Assembly: GCA_025451675.1 (NCBI GenBank)
Contig: JANWJZ010000077.1
Span: 62,001 to 126,000 of the forward strand
DNA length: 64,000 nt
Direction of reading: 5' to 3'
DNA from: Halanaerobiales bacterium
GTDB taxonomy: Bacteria > Bacillota > Halanaerobiia > Halanaerobiales > DTU029
A model generated the notes under the pieces. That model did no database searches. It was not told the origin of the DNA and worked only from the letters and a program-made list of their open reading frames with translations. The first letter of the stretch is position 1. The number at the start of each line of letters is the position of its first letter. Below are positions 15,851 through 25,814 of the stretch, in pieces. The translations under genes and the position numbers were made by a program.

Positions 15851-17611
15851 GTGTATATATTAAAAAGAATCTGGGAATATACTCGTGAGTATAAGTGGTA
15901 TTTTTTTGTTGCACTTATTTTTTCTACATTGAATGTTATTATAGCCATGGTGCCGGGTAAACTTACCCAGGTACTCGTTGATGATGTGATCAGGGGAAGT
16001 AATCATACTTTGTTGCCGATGCTATTGTTGGGTTTTTTTCTTGCTGCAACATTCCGCTCTCTGTCCATAATGGCAGAACGGTATGCTATAGAATACTATT
16101 CACAGGGCGTTGTCAATGACTTAAAACAGTCACTATATGACCATTTACAGAGACAAACCTTTAATTTTTTTAATCAGAATAAGACCGGGGAATTAATGTC
16201 CAGGATGACAGGTGATATGGAGGCCATCCGTCAGTTAACCTGTGATGGCGTTTTAAATTTTTCTAAGATGTTTTTCTATCTGTTTTTTACCTTTATAGTA
16301 TTATCAAGGATCAGCCTTAAATTATATATTGTAACCATGCTCTCCAGTCCTTTTGTGGCCTTTTTTGCTCTGCGCTTTTCCAAAAAAATAAAGCCAGTGG
16401 CCAGGGAAGTAAGGGAACAATTTTCCCGCTTAAATAGTACTGTACAGGAGAATATAATAGGGGTACGGATAGTTAAATCATTTCATAGGGAAGAATTTGA
16501 GCTGGAAAAATTTAATAGAGAGAATGAAGAGTTTTTCAAAAGGAACTTTGCTGCAGCCAGTATTTGGTCAAAGTATTTTCCAATACTGGAATTTTTCAGT
16601 GGCCTATGTACATTTTTCCTCCTGCTTTTCGGTGGAAAGATGGTCATCAATGGAGAAATCCAGTTAGGGGAATGGATCCAGTTTAATAATTACTTATGGA
16701 TGTTATTAATGCCCATGTTTATGTTAGGTGGCATGGTAGACTTAATAAATAGAACCATTGTTTCCGGTGAAAGGATATTCAGTATTTTAGATCGGGAACC
16801 TGAAATTAAAAGCCCGGAAAATCCTGTTGTTTTAGAGGAGATTAGAGGGGAAGTAGAATTTCGAAATGTTTCTTTAAGGTTTGGCAGTGAGGTGGTATTG
16901 GAAAATATATCTTTACATGCTAAACCAGGTGATACAATAGCTATTATGGGGGCTACCGGTAGTGGGAAATCTTCCCTGATAAATTTGATTGCCCGTTACT
17001 ATGATCCTACTGAAGGACAGGTCCTGGTTGATAACATCGATGTAAGAGAACTGGAACTGAAATTTTTGAGGGAAAATGTTGCCCCGGTTATGCAGGATGT
17101 CTTTTTATTTTCAGAAACCATCAGGGAAAATATTGTCTACGGAGTAGATTATGCTTCCATGGAGGAAATTAGAGAGGCAGCAAGAATAGCTGGAGCAAAG
17201 GAATTTATAGAAAAAATGGAAGACGGCTATGAAACAGTCGTGGGAGAGATGGGTGTCGGCCTCTCTGGAGGGCAAAAACAGAGGGTTTCCATAGCCAGGG
17301 CTTTGATTAAAAAAGCGCCAATTTTAATATTGGATGATGCTACTTCAGCAGTCGATATGGAAACAGAGCAGATGATTCAGGACTCCCTGGAAAAGATACA
17401 GAAAAAATGTACTACCTTTATAATTGCACATCGTATTTCTTCTGTCAGAAATGCTGATGAAATAATTATCCTGAGAAATGGCAGGATTGTGGAGAGAGGA
17501 ACCCATGAAGAGCTTCTGGCCCAAAAGGGTGAATATTACGATATTTTCAAGGCACAATATAAAGATTTGCTGGATGATAATATTATGAATGAAAAGCAGG
17601 TGATGGCCTAA
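15851..17611 (+). CDS. ABC exporter half-transporter, degenerate-site subunit
   Basis: 586 residues: six membrane helices (about 1-310) and a nucleotide-binding domain (about 335-575). The Walker A GATGSGKSS, signature LSGGQKQR and H-loop IAHR are intact, but Walker B reads ILILDDATS, with Asp in place of the catalytic Glu. That pattern marks the degenerate partner of heterodimeric exporters such as BmrCD, LmrCD and TM287/288. It starts at GTG 15851 behind GAGGAGGAAG. The stop shares a base with the start of the partner gene (TAATG), so the two are co-translated. The substrate is unknown; drugs or lipids are typical. Confidence 0.93.
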   Translation: MYILKRIWEYTREYKWYFFVALIFSTLNVIIAMVPGKLTQVLVDDVIRGSNHTLLPMLLLGFFLAATFRSLSIMAERYAIEYYSQGVVNDLKQSLYDHLQRQTFNFFNQNKTGELMSRMTGDMEAIRQLTCDGVLNFSKMFFYLFFTFIVLSRISLKLYIVTMLSSPFVAFFALRFSKKIKPVAREVREQFSRLNSTVQENIIGVRIVKSFHREEFELEKFNRENEEFFKRNFAAASIWSKYFPILEFFSGLCTFFLLLFGGKMVINGEIQLGEWIQFNNYLWMLLMPMFMLGGMVDLINRTIVSGERIFSILDREPEIKSPENPVVLEEIRGEVEFRNVSLRFGSEVVLENISLHAKPGDTIAIMGATGSGKSSLINLIARYYDPTEGQVLVDNIDVRELELKFLRENVAPVMQDVFLFSETIRENIVYGVDYASMEEIREAARIAGAKEFIEKMEDGYETVVGEMGVGLSGGQKQRVSIARALIKKAPILILDDATSAVDMETEQMIQDSLEKIQKKCTTFIIAHRISSVRNADEIIILRNGRIVERGTHEELLAQKGEYYDIFKAQYKDLLDDNIMNEKQVMA

Positions 17612-19389
17612 TGTCAGCAAGAAACAGGTATTTCGAAGATGAACATATTGATACTGTAGATCCAAGGACACTTAGACGCTTACTAGGGTATTTGAAACCA
17701 TATAAATTACAGGTCATCCTGGCTTTATTATTAATGGCAATAGCCAGACTGGCCGATCTTTGCAACCCTTTTCTGATCATGTTCGCTATAGATAATTATA
17801 TTACTAATGGAAATTTGACGGGGCTAATATATGTTGCAATAATATATTTGCTGCTGCTGGCTATAAGTAATACAGCAATTAAATTCAGAGTATTGGTCAC
17901 CAATAAAATCGGACATAACTTAATTAAAAATTTACGAAAAGAAGTCTTTAGCCATATACAAAAATTGTCTTTCAATTTTTTTGATTCCCTGCCTGCAGGT
18001 AAAATAATTACCAGGGTAATGAATAATGTCAATACATTACAGGATTTGCTGCAGAATGGGGTAATCAATGTCGTAATCGATATCCTGACACTCTTTATTA
18101 TATTGATAATAATGTTAAGGATAAATTTCCGCTTGACCCTGGTTGCCCTATCTGTATCGCCAATACTGATAACAGTGGTTTTCCTTTTAAAAAACAAAAT
18201 CAGGTTAGCCTGGCGGGAAGTGCAATGGAAGGGCTCCAATATGAATGCCTATATCCATGAGAGCATCACAGGGATGAAGGTAACCCAGGCTTTTGTTAGG
18301 GAAGAGAAGAATAGTGGAATATTCAGGGAATTGGTAGATATTTATAAGAAAACATGGATGAAGGCTGTTATGTTATCACATTCGGTTTTTCCTACTGTAC
18401 TTGTCGTTAACTCAATCAGCGGGATTCTTGTATATTATGTAGGATTGAGATATTTGGAAATAGGATTAGTAACTGTAGGTACCCTGATTGCCCTGGGTGA
18501 CTATGTCTGGCGTTTCTGGCAACCGATTCTTAATTTAAGTAACTTTTATAATCAGATAATGGTTGCCAATTCTGCCGCTGAAAGGGTTTTTCAGGTGCTG
18601 GATACAGAACCGGCTATAATTGATAAACCAGATGCCATTGAGTTGCCTGAAGTGAAGGGAAAGGTAGAGTTCAAAAATGTAAACTTCAGTTATGAAAAAG
18701 GGGTTCCAATCCTTAAAAACATGAGTTTTACCGTTGAACCGGGAGAGACTATTGCCCTTGTTGGAGCTACCGGTGCCGGTAAAAGCACAATTATAAATCT
18801 TTTGACCAGGTTTTATGATATAGACAGCGGCCAGATACTGATTGATGGTATAGATATCCGTGACGTTACTATAGAATCCTTAAGAAGACAGGTTGGCGTA
18901 ATGATGCAGGACACCTTTATATTTTCCGGTTCTGTGATGGAAAATATCCGTTATGGAAAACTGGATGCAACTGATGAAGAGGTAATCGAAGCAGCAAAAA
19001 CCATTCATGCTGATCCTTTCATTAGAGAGTTGGAAAATGGATATCAGACAGAACTAAATGAAGGCGGTTCACGATTATCGACAGGCCAGAGACAATTACT
19101 TTCTTTTGCAAGGATATTATTATATGATCCCAAAATATTGATTCTTGATGAGGCGACTTCCAGTATAGATACTCAGACAGAAATTTTAATTCAGAAAGCT
19201 ACAGATGTAGTACTTAAAGGAAGGACCTCATTTGTAATAGCCCACCGCCTTTCTACTATCAGAAATGCAGACAGGATTTTTGTAATTGATAATGGAGAGA
19301 TTATAGAAGCTGGAAATCACCAGGAATTGATCGATAAAAGAGGTGCCTATTATCAGCTCTATAAAGCCCAATATAGCAAAGTGGTATAA
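17611..19389 (+). CDS. ABC exporter half-transporter, catalytic subunit
   Basis: 592 residues with six membrane helices (about 25-330) and a nucleotide-binding domain (about 355-590). Walker A is GATGAGKST, Walker B ILILDEATS has the catalytic Glu, and the signature is LSTGQRQ instead of LSGGQ. With the preceding subunit (normal signature, Asp at Walker B) this gives one competent and one impaired ATP site, as known for asymmetric ABC exporters. A multidrug-type exporter is the best guess. Confidence 0.93.
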   Translation: MSARNRYFEDEHIDTVDPRTLRRLLGYLKPYKLQVILALLLMAIARLADLCNPFLIMFAIDNYITNGNLTGLIYVAIIYLLLLAISNTAIKFRVLVTNKIGHNLIKNLRKEVFSHIQKLSFNFFDSLPAGKIITRVMNNVNTLQDLLQNGVINVVIDILTLFIILIIMLRINFRLTLVALSVSPILITVVFLLKNKIRLAWREVQWKGSNMNAYIHESITGMKVTQAFVREEKNSGIFRELVDIYKKTWMKAVMLSHSVFPTVLVVNSISGILVYYVGLRYLEIGLVTVGTLIALGDYVWRFWQPILNLSNFYNQIMVANSAAERVFQVLDTEPAIIDKPDAIELPEVKGKVEFKNVNFSYEKGVPILKNMSFTVEPGETIALVGATGAGKSTIINLLTRFYDIDSGQILIDGIDIRDVTIESLRRQVGVMMQDTFIFSGSVMENIRYGKLDATDEEVIEAAKTIHADPFIRELENGYQTELNEGGSRLSTGQRQLLSFARILLYDPKILILDEATSSIDTQTEILIQKATDVVLKGRTSFVIAHRLSTIRNADRIFVIDNGEIIEAGNHQELIDKRGAYYQLYKAQYSKVV

Positions 19390-19408
19390 TGCAGAGGAGG
19401 ATTAAAAT

Positions 19409-20536
19409 ATGAAATATAGAAAATTTGGTGATACTGGTTTAAAGGTTTCTGTTCTAGGTTTTGGAGCTATGCGATTACCTACTATCAATGGCGATAGTGG
19501 AAATATTAATGAGGAAGAAGCTATTAAGATGATCCGTTTTGCTATTGATAGGGGTGTAAATTATATTGATACTGCCTGGCCCTATCATGATGGCAATAGT
19601 GAGATTCTGGTAGGTAAAGCATTAAAAGACGGTTATCGGGAAAAGGCCATGGTTGCGACAAAATTACCAGTCTGGTCTGTGGAAAAGATAGCAGATGCAG
19701 ATGAAATCCTTGATAAACAATTAGAAAAATTAGATCTAGATTATATTGACTTTTACTTATTGCATGCCTTAAATAAAAATAGCTGGGAGAAGATGAAAGA
19801 GCTGAATATTCTTCAGTGGCTGGAAAAGGCCCGTGATGATGGTAAAATAAAATATATTGGTTTTTCATTCCATGATGAATATACGGTCTTTAAGGAGATT
19901 GTTGATGCCTATAATTGGGACTTTTGTCAGATACAATATAATTATCTGGATACAGAATACCAGGCAGGAAGAAAAGGTTTGCAATATGCTCATGATAAGG
20001 GACTGGCCGTTGTAATTATGGAACCATTAAGGGGAGGTTTACTGGCCGGGGAAGCACCAGCCGAAGTAAAAAGGATACTCAAAGAGAATAATATCAATAA
20101 TAGCATGGCAGATCTGGCCTTACAATGGTTATGGAATCAAAAAGAAGTATCTGTTGTCCTGAGTGGTATGAGTACTATGGAACAGGTAAAGGAGAATATC
20201 CTGAGTGCGGCTTCTTCCGGTGTAAATAGTCTTTCTCCTGAAGAAATCGATGTAATAGAGGAAATTGCTGATAAAATGCGGGGACCTATCCGGTGTACCA
20301 GATGTGCCTATTGTATGCCCTGTCCCAATGGTGTTAATATTCCTGAAAACTTCTATCTATATAATAATGCTAAATTGTTTGATAGATTTGAGGAGAATCA
20401 GGAAAGATATCATAAAATGGAGGAGAGTAATAGGGCAGAAAACTGTATACAATGTGCCCAATGTGAAGAAGTCTGCCCACAGAATTTACCGATAATAAAA
20501 CTGCTGGAAGAAGTGGCGGCCTATTTTAATAGATAA
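19409..20536 (+). CDS. Aldo/keto reductase with C-terminal ferredoxin-like domain
   Basis: 375 residues. The N-terminal barrel has the tetrad of the family: Asp and Tyr in DTAWPYHDGNSE, Lys in ATKLPVW and His in LLHALN. The C-terminal region (about 285-370) has CTRCAYCMPC and CIQCAQCEEVC, two Cys-rich iron-sulfur motifs. This fused form is common in anaerobes; the electron donor and substrate are not known. It starts 20 bases after the ABC operon with GAGGAGG and may belong to the same transcript, with a flavin reductase gene following. Confidence 0.93.
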   Translation: MKYRKFGDTGLKVSVLGFGAMRLPTINGDSGNINEEEAIKMIRFAIDRGVNYIDTAWPYHDGNSEILVGKALKDGYREKAMVATKLPVWSVEKIADADEILDKQLEKLDLDYIDFYLLHALNKNSWEKMKELNILQWLEKARDDGKIKYIGFSFHDEYTVFKEIVDAYNWDFCQIQYNYLDTEYQAGRKGLQYAHDKGLAVVIMEPLRGGLLAGEAPAEVKRILKENNINNSMADLALQWLWNQKEVSVVLSGMSTMEQVKENILSAASSGVNSLSPEEIDVIEEIADKMRGPIRCTRCAYCMPCPNGVNIPENFYLYNNAKLFDRFEENQERYHKMEESNRAENCIQCAQCEEVCPQNLPIIKLLEEVAAYFNR

Positions 20537-20595
20537 ACCATGCAGGAAATCATAAGTAGAGAGGAGAATAGAATAAAAGGGAAGAGGTGTCAAAT

Positions 20596-21096
20596 GTGAA
20601 GAATAATTTTGAAGAATATTATGACCTGATGCTGAAGAATATCAGAAATGGAGCTTTTTTGACAGTTGCTGATGAAGAGAGGTTAAATACTATGACCATT
20701 GGCTGGGCCAGTATCGGCCATCTCTGGGGAAAACCTATATTTACGGTTATGGTAAGGAAATCCCGTTTTAGTTATCAGCTTATAGAAAGAAGTAATGAAT
20801 TTACAGTTAGTTTACCGGCAGAAGGCCAGTTAAAAAAAGAATTAATCTATTGTGGCCGTAATTCAGGCAGGGATGTAAATAAATTTGAAGAATGCGGTTT
20901 GACCCCTGTAGAAGGCCGGGTTATTAAGACACCGGTTATTGGGGAAGCAATGCTGCATTTTGAGTGTAGTGTTGTATATAAGCAGGAGATGGATAAAATC
21001 AATCTCGATCCGGTGTATAAGGATAGGTGGTATTCAGATGATGATTACCATACTATTTATTATGGTGAAATCTTAAGTGTCTATTTGAACAGGTAG
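20596..21096 (+). CDS. Flavin reductase-like FMN-binding protein
   Basis: About 166 residues of the split-barrel flavin reductase family (FMN-binding): NGAFLTVADEERLNTMTIGW near the N-terminus, KPIFTVMVRKSRFSY and FTVSLPAE in the core. Members transfer electrons from NAD(P)H or other donors to flavins, or act as flavoredoxins. AGAGGTG at 20584-20589 sets the GTG at 20596; the GTG at 20587 lies within that site. Located just after the iron-sulfur aldo/keto reductase, with which it may share an operon and possibly electrons. The hairpin at 21183 ends the unit. Confidence 0.9.
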   Translation: MKNNFEEYYDLMLKNIRNGAFLTVADEERLNTMTIGWASIGHLWGKPIFTVMVRKSRFSYQLIERSNEFTVSLPAEGQLKKELIYCGRNSGRDVNKFEECGLTPVEGRVIKTPVIGEAMLHFECSVVYKQEMDKINLDPVYKDRWYSDDDYHTIYYGEILSVYLNR

Positions 21097-21182
21097 GATA
21101 TATCTTTTAAAGAAGAGTTGAGTAAAGGCTGTGTAAAAGCCGAGGAAGGTAGAGTTGAGAGGAAAAATGCTTATAGTAGTTT

Positions 21183-21208
21183 ACCCTACTCTTCCGAGTA
21201 GGGTTTAT
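21183..21208 (+). terminator. Terminator or attenuator hairpin before trpB
   Basis: ACCCTACTC and GAGTAGGGT arms around TTCC, followed by TTTATTA. It sits 47 bases before trpB. It may end the flavin reductase transcript or act on trpB as an attenuator; I see no T-box or tryptophan-rich leader peptide. Confidence 0.75.
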
Positions 21209-21254
21209 TATAATTAAGAGGATTTATTAAAAAAGAGAAGGGAGAAGTGATATA

Positions 21255-22454
21255 ATGAAAGCAGAAATGAAAGCCGGTGAGGGGTTTTTTGGCGAGTTTG
21301 GAGGCAGATATGTTCCGGAAGAATTAAATGCTGTCCTGGCTGATCTTAGAAAGGCCTATGAAAAATATAAGCAAGATCCGGAATTTCAAGAAGAATTTGA
21401 GTATTACTTAAAGGAATATGTCGGCAGGCCGGTACCTTTATATTATGCGGAGAACTTGACTAAAGAACTTAATGGAGCAAAAATATATTTGAAGAGAGAG
21501 GATTTAAATCATACCGGTGCCCACAAAATAAATAACTGTATCGGACAGGCCCTGCTGGCAAAAAGGATGGGGAAGAAAAGGATTATTGCCGAAACAGGAG
21601 CTGGCCAGCATGGGGTAGCGACAGCTACTGCCTGTGCCCTACTGGATATGGAATGTATTATCTATATGGGTGAAGTAGATACCAGGAGGCAGTACCTGAA
21701 TGTATTCAGGATGGAGTTGTTGGGTGCAACGGTTAAAGCAGTAAGTACAGGCACAGCAACATTAAAGGATGCGGTTGACGAAGCATTAAAAGATCTGGTG
21801 GAAAACCGGGAAAATACCTTTTATATGTTAGGTTCAGCTGTCGGTCCAGATCCATACCCTTTAATGGTAAGGGATTTTCAGTCAGTGATCGGAAGGGAAG
21901 CGAGAGAACAGATACTGGAGAAGGAAGGCAGATTACCCGATTATCTGGTTGCCTGTGTGGGAGGAGGCAGTAATTCCATCGGTTTATTCCATCCTTTCCT
22001 GGAAGATGAGGGTGTTAATATAATTGGAGTAGAACCTGGGGGGAAGGGTGCCTCACCAGGGGAGAATGCAGCATCATTGACATATGGTGAACCGGGCATC
22101 ATCCATGGTTTTAAATGTTATATGCTTAAAGATGAAAAGGGAGAGGTTGCCCCAACCCATTCTATCGCTGCAGGGCTGGATTATCCCGGTGTTGGGCCGG
22201 AACACAGTTATTTAAAGGAAACAGGAAGAGCCCAATATGTGACAATAAATGATGAAGAAGCCCTGGAAGCCTTCCTGATGCTGTCCAAAATCGAAGGGAT
22301 TATACCGGCATTGGAAAGCGCCCATGCAGTAGCATATGCTATAAAGCTGGCACCACAGCTGGATAAAGATCAGATAATAATTGTAAATCTTTCCGGACGA
22401 GGAGATAAAGACGTAACCCAGGTTGCTGAGATAATGGGTAAAGGGAACTCATAA
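21255..22454 (+). CDS. trpB: Tryptophan synthase beta chain
   Basis: 399 residues, the standard TrpB1 length. PLP Lys lies in HTGAHKINN, followed by [13 protein letters not shown], the phosphate loop GGGSNSIG and the C-terminal SGRGDKD. It joins indole and serine to make tryptophan, or deaminates serine when alone. No trpA or other trp gene is nearby, which suggests indole salvage or a dispersed pathway. GGGAGAAGTGATATA precedes the ATG. Read in isolation it is a normal, intact enzyme. Confidence 0.96.
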   Translation: MKAEMKAGEGFFGEFGGRYVPEELNAVLADLRKAYEKYKQDPEFQEEFEYYLKEYVGRPVPLYYAENLTKELNGAKIYLKREDLNHTGAHKINNCIGQALLAKRMGKKRIIAETGAGQHGVATATACALLDMECIIYMGEVDTRRQYLNVFRMELLGATVKAVSTGTATLKDAVDEALKDLVENRENTFYMLGSAVGPDPYPLMVRDFQSVIGREAREQILEKEGRLPDYLVACVGGGSNSIGLFHPFLEDEGVNIIGVEPGGKGASPGENAASLTYGEPGIIHGFKCYMLKDEKGEVAPTHSIAAGLDYPGVGPEHSYLKETGRAQYVTINDEEALEAFLMLSKIEGIIPALESAHAVAYAIKLAPQLDKDQIIIVNLSGRGDKDVTQVAEIMGKGNS

Positions 22455-22510
22455 TATAAAAAGTTTAATGGTTTAAGTGCAGGTTAATTGTAAAACTTAG
22501 AGATGGGAAA

Positions 22511-22535
22511 AGAGCTGTTTTAAACAGCTCTTTTA
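22511..22535. terminator. Bidirectional terminator
   Basis: AGAGCTGTTT and AAACAGCTCTTTT form a hairpin between trpB (+) and the DegV gene (-). Confidence 0.88.
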
Positions 22536-22571
22536 ATAATCTTAAAATATTTTTTTGATTTTACTTATAAC

Positions 22572-23414
22572 TTAAAAACTGATCAATAAACCGCCCTTAT
22601 CTGCATAAGCAGCTATGGTGGGTCCCATTTCAGTTATTATAATATCCTTAAAGGGGAATAGTTGCCTGGCTTTTTCCTTTAGCTGCATTGCTTTATCCAG
22701 ACAATCATAATGAGCAATACCCAGGATTTTCTCCTCCAGTTTATTACCATGCATTTCGATGAGATTTAAAAGTTTATTCATGGAATTCTTTGCACCACGT
22801 ACCTTGTCAAAGAGTACAATCTCGCCCTGTTCAGATTTGCCCATAATCAGTTTAATATTGAGGGTAGAAACCAGCTTACCCATCAATTTGTTAATACGGC
22901 CGCTTTTGATCAGGTTGTCCATCCTGTCCAGGACGAAAAAGGTTTTTGTGTCTTTAATATAGGTTTCAAGTTGTTCTATTACCTGTTCCTGTGGTAGTTT
23001 CCTTTCGATTAATTCTTTTAATTTCATGATGATCAGGCCCTGGCCAATAGAGGCATTGAGGGAATCAAATACATGGATTACTTTATTGGCCTTTTCAGAA
23101 AACTGTTCAGCCAGCATGTTTTTTGCCATAAGGGCATTATTATAACTGCTGCTCAGGGCAGAAGAGATGGTAAAAACAAAAACATTATCACTGTCATTGA
23201 TATATTTTTTTAGGTATTCATAGGGAGAAGGGGCTGCTGTTCCGGTAAATTTCTTTGCTTTTTGTATTAATTCGTAAAATTTCCTTTTCGTTATATCTAC
23301 AGTATCTTTGTAGGTTTGACCATCTATCAACAAGGAAATTGGTATTACCTCAATATGTTTCAATAGATTCTGTGGCAAATCACAGGCACTATCGGTCAAA
23401 ATTTTAATTTTCAT
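22572..23414 (-). CDS. DegV-family fatty-acid-binding protein
   Basis: About 280 residues. It begins MKIKILTDSACDLP, the typical DegV start, with TGTAAPSPYEYLKKY and SALSSSYNNA in the lipid-binding core. DegV/FakB proteins bind a fatty acid and present it to the FakA kinase for phospholipid synthesis; no fakA is visible here. AAAGGAGTG sets the ATG at 23414; a longer frame to 23441 has no ribosome site. The upstream 308 bp hold no gene; they contain the nitroreductase promoter. Confidence 0.9.
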   Translation of the reverse strand: MKIKILTDSACDLPQNLLKHIEVIPISLLIDGQTYKDTVDITKRKFYELIQKAKKFTGTAAPSPYEYLKKYINDSDNVFVFTISSALSSSYNNALMAKNMLAEQFSEKANKVIHVFDSLNASIGQGLIIMKLKELIERKLPQEQVIEQLETYIKDTKTFFVLDRMDNLIKSGRINKLMGKLVSTLNIKLIMGKSEQGEIVLFDKVRGAKNSMNKLLNLIEMHGNKLEEKILGIAHYDCLDKAMQLKEKARQLFPFKDIIITEMGPTIAAYADKGGLLISF

Positions 23415-23606
23415 AGATTCACTCCTTTTAAAAATAAGCATCTGTATATTTACCTATATATTATTATATATAATTCAGGTAAATATACTCAATTTTAATA
23501 GATGTAAACTTATTATAACACAGATTAAACAAAAACAAAATAAAATATTTAAAATATTTACAGAGGAAAATGATTATAGAGCCGGTGCAAATGTACTTGC
23601 TTTACT

Positions 23607-23636
23607 TTGACACTAAGTGTTGGCCTCAGGTATAAT
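23607..23636 (+). promoter_or_regulatory. Promoter of the nitroreductase gene with a palindromic spacer
   Basis: TTGACA at 23607-23612, an 18-base spacer and TATAAT at 23631-23636. The dyad ACACTAAGTGT (23610-23620) overlaps the -35 and spacer and could be a repressor site. No regulator is identified. Confidence 0.7.
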
Positions 23637-23722
23637 TTTTATAAGAAAAGCTAAGTAGAATTGTATTGTAAAGAAGAAATATTAAAAATCTGAAAAAAAG
23701 ATCATTTTAAAAGAAGGAAGGG

Positions 23723-24316
23723 ATGAAATTGCCTTTAAGGGATTTATTTAAGGAAAACAGGAGTTACCGTAGGTTTTATGAGGATAAAAGCATAAAAACA
23801 GAGATTCTGGAAGAGATTGTAGATAATGCCCGTATTGCAAATTCGGCAGGTAATAAACAGCCCTTAAAGTACATAATCAGCAATAACAGGGAGACCAATG
23901 AAAAGATTTTTTTAACTTTATCCTGGGCTGCCTACTTGAAAGATTGGGAAGGCCCGGAGAGAGGCGAAAGGCCTTCAGCCTACATAGTTATGCTTGGTGA
24001 TAAGAAAATCTCCAGCAACTATCTGGCTGATCCCGGTATAGCCATGACCTATATATTATTAAGTGCTGTAGAAAAAGGCCTGGGAGGCTGTATAATTGCT
24101 ACGATAGATAGGAAGAAGCTTAGGGAAATCCTGAATATTGCTGAAGAATATGAAATACTTTATGTAATAGCCCTGGGAGAACCTAAAGAAACAATAGTAC
24201 TGGAAGACCTCAATGAAAATGGTGATATAAAATATTACCGTGATGATGAACAGATACACCACGTACCCAAAAGAAGTCTGCAGGAAATAATTGTAGGAAG
24301 ATATATCGCGGAATAA
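23723..24316 (+). CDS. Nitroreductase-family FMN oxidoreductase
   Basis: 197 residues. NRSYRRFYEDK near the N-terminus and ANSAGNKQPLKYII give the FMN-phosphate contacts of the nitroreductase fold; the GGCIIATI segment near 115 is also typical. Members reduce nitro compounds, flavins or quinones with NAD(P)H. The physiological substrate is unknown. It has its own consensus promoter about 90 bases upstream, so it is a single-gene unit. Confidence 0.9.
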   Translation: MKLPLRDLFKENRSYRRFYEDKSIKTEILEEIVDNARIANSAGNKQPLKYIISNNRETNEKIFLTLSWAAYLKDWEGPERGERPSAYIVMLGDKKISSNYLADPGIAMTYILLSAVEKGLGGCIIATIDRKKLREILNIAEEYEILYVIALGEPKETIVLEDLNENGDIKYYRDDEQIHHVPKRSLQEIIVGRYIAE

Positions 24317-24403
24317 TCATTACAGAGAGAGGTAAAACAGTTTAAATTCCTGAAATTTTTTTAAGATTATATGCGGAATTAGACAAAATATAATATTAAA
24401 AAC

Positions 24404-24427
24404 TTCGCAAAATACTTATTTTGCGAA
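24404..24427. repeat. Perfect 11-bp inverted repeat
   Basis: TTCGCAAAATA and TATTTTGCGAA separated by two bases, in the 272-bp gap between the nitroreductase and serine recombinase genes. On the minus strand it is followed by GTTTTT, so it could be a terminator. A recombinase or regulator site is possible but unproven. Nothing else is seen in the gap except the terminator at 24537. Confidence 0.75.
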
Positions 24428-24536
24428 AAAATAGCTTAAATACATTGTAAAATGGTATAACATGTCAATTAAATCCGGTGCATCTCAAAACTCAAGTTCA
24501 CTCAAGAAAATGAGACGAAAAAAATGAAATAATAAA

Positions 24537-24570
24537 ACTGGCGGCTTCTTTAAATGGCCGCCAGTTACTT
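24537..24570. terminator. Strong hairpin terminator after the serine recombinase gene
   Basis: ACTGGCGGC and GCCGCCAGT arms (24537-24545, 24557-24565), with TTTTATT following on the minus strand and TACTTTTT on the plus strand. Confidence 0.88.
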
Positions 24571-24588
24571 TTTCTGAATTTAATTTCC

Positions 24589-25260
<672 letters not shown>

Positions 25261-25310
25261 CTACCACCCTTTTATAAATTATTACTTTTTGAATTACTAG
25301 AATGGATTGT

Positions 25311-25607
25311 TTAGAATTCCGGTATTTTAATTGTTTGCCCTGGTTTCAAAACCACATCTTTTAAATTGTTTATCTTCTTTATTTCACTGATCATTTTTCT
25401 AGGGTCCATTTCTTTATCATTATATTCTTTGACAATTGACCATAGAGTATCTCCTTCTTTTATTGTTACACTTTTATAGATAATAGGTTTGCTGCCTTTT
25501 GTAGTAATAGTCAAAAAGATTAGAATAAAGGTAAGCAGGAATAATATCGAGATTATTCTAAAGCTGTTTTTTTCTTTACTGCTTTTTACAGATATATCCC
25601 TGTACAT
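25311..25607 (-). CDS. LysM membrane protein, likely SOS division inhibitor (YneA-like)
   Basis: About 98 residues: a short cytoplasmic head, one membrane helix (about 18-38) and a C-terminal LysM domain (about 48-97, TIKEGDTLWSIVKEYN and LKPGQTIKIPEF). The small size, topology and place opposite lexA match YneA, which halts division during the SOS response in Bacillus. GGGGGG sets the ATG at 25607. Two LexA-type boxes lie at its promoter. The assignment rests on context and architecture, since YneA sequences diverge quickly. Confidence 0.85.
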   Translation of the reverse strand: MYRDISVKSSKEKNSFRIISILFLLTFILIFLTITTKGSKPIIYKSVTIKEGDTLWSIVKEYNDKEMDPRKMISEIKKINNLKDVVLKPGQTIKIPEF

Positions 25608-25636
25608 TTCAATCCCCCCTGGCAAACTTTTGTTTA

Positions 25637-25692
25637 AAACAAATGTTCTCCCCTTTGTTTATATTATAGCAGAACAAATGTTTTCCTGTCAA
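25637..25692 (-). promoter_or_regulatory. SOS promoter of the LysM-recombinase operon with two LexA-type boxes
   Basis: On the minus strand TTGACA (25692-25687), an 18-base spacer and TATAAT (25668-25663). One box, GAACaaatGTTT (25672-25683, read on plus), fills the spacer; a second, AAACaaatGTTC (25637-25648), lies just past the start point. Both fit the Gram-positive LexA site GAACnnnnGTTC/T. Confidence 0.82.
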
Positions 25693-25712
25693 GAGGAATA
25701 ACTAAAAAAATT

Positions 25713-25751
25713 GAACGATTGTTTGCTATTTTTTCCCGGATATGTTATAAT
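25713..25751 (+). promoter_or_regulatory. lexA promoter with LexA-type box
   Basis: TTGCTA (25723-25728), a 17-base spacer and TATAAT (25746-25751). The box GAACgattGTTT (25713-25724) overlaps the -35, giving autoregulation. Confidence 0.8.
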
Positions 25752-25814
25752 ATAAGGGAATTATCATTTGTTAACCCGGTTTTTTTAATCTCATTGCATG
25801 GGAGGTAAATATAC

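Noticed and set aside
21100-21254. T-box or tryptophan leader riboswitch before trpB
   Set aside because: No AGGGTGG-ACCGCG-type T-box sequence, no specifier stem and no Trp-rich leader frame; only a plain hairpin is seen.
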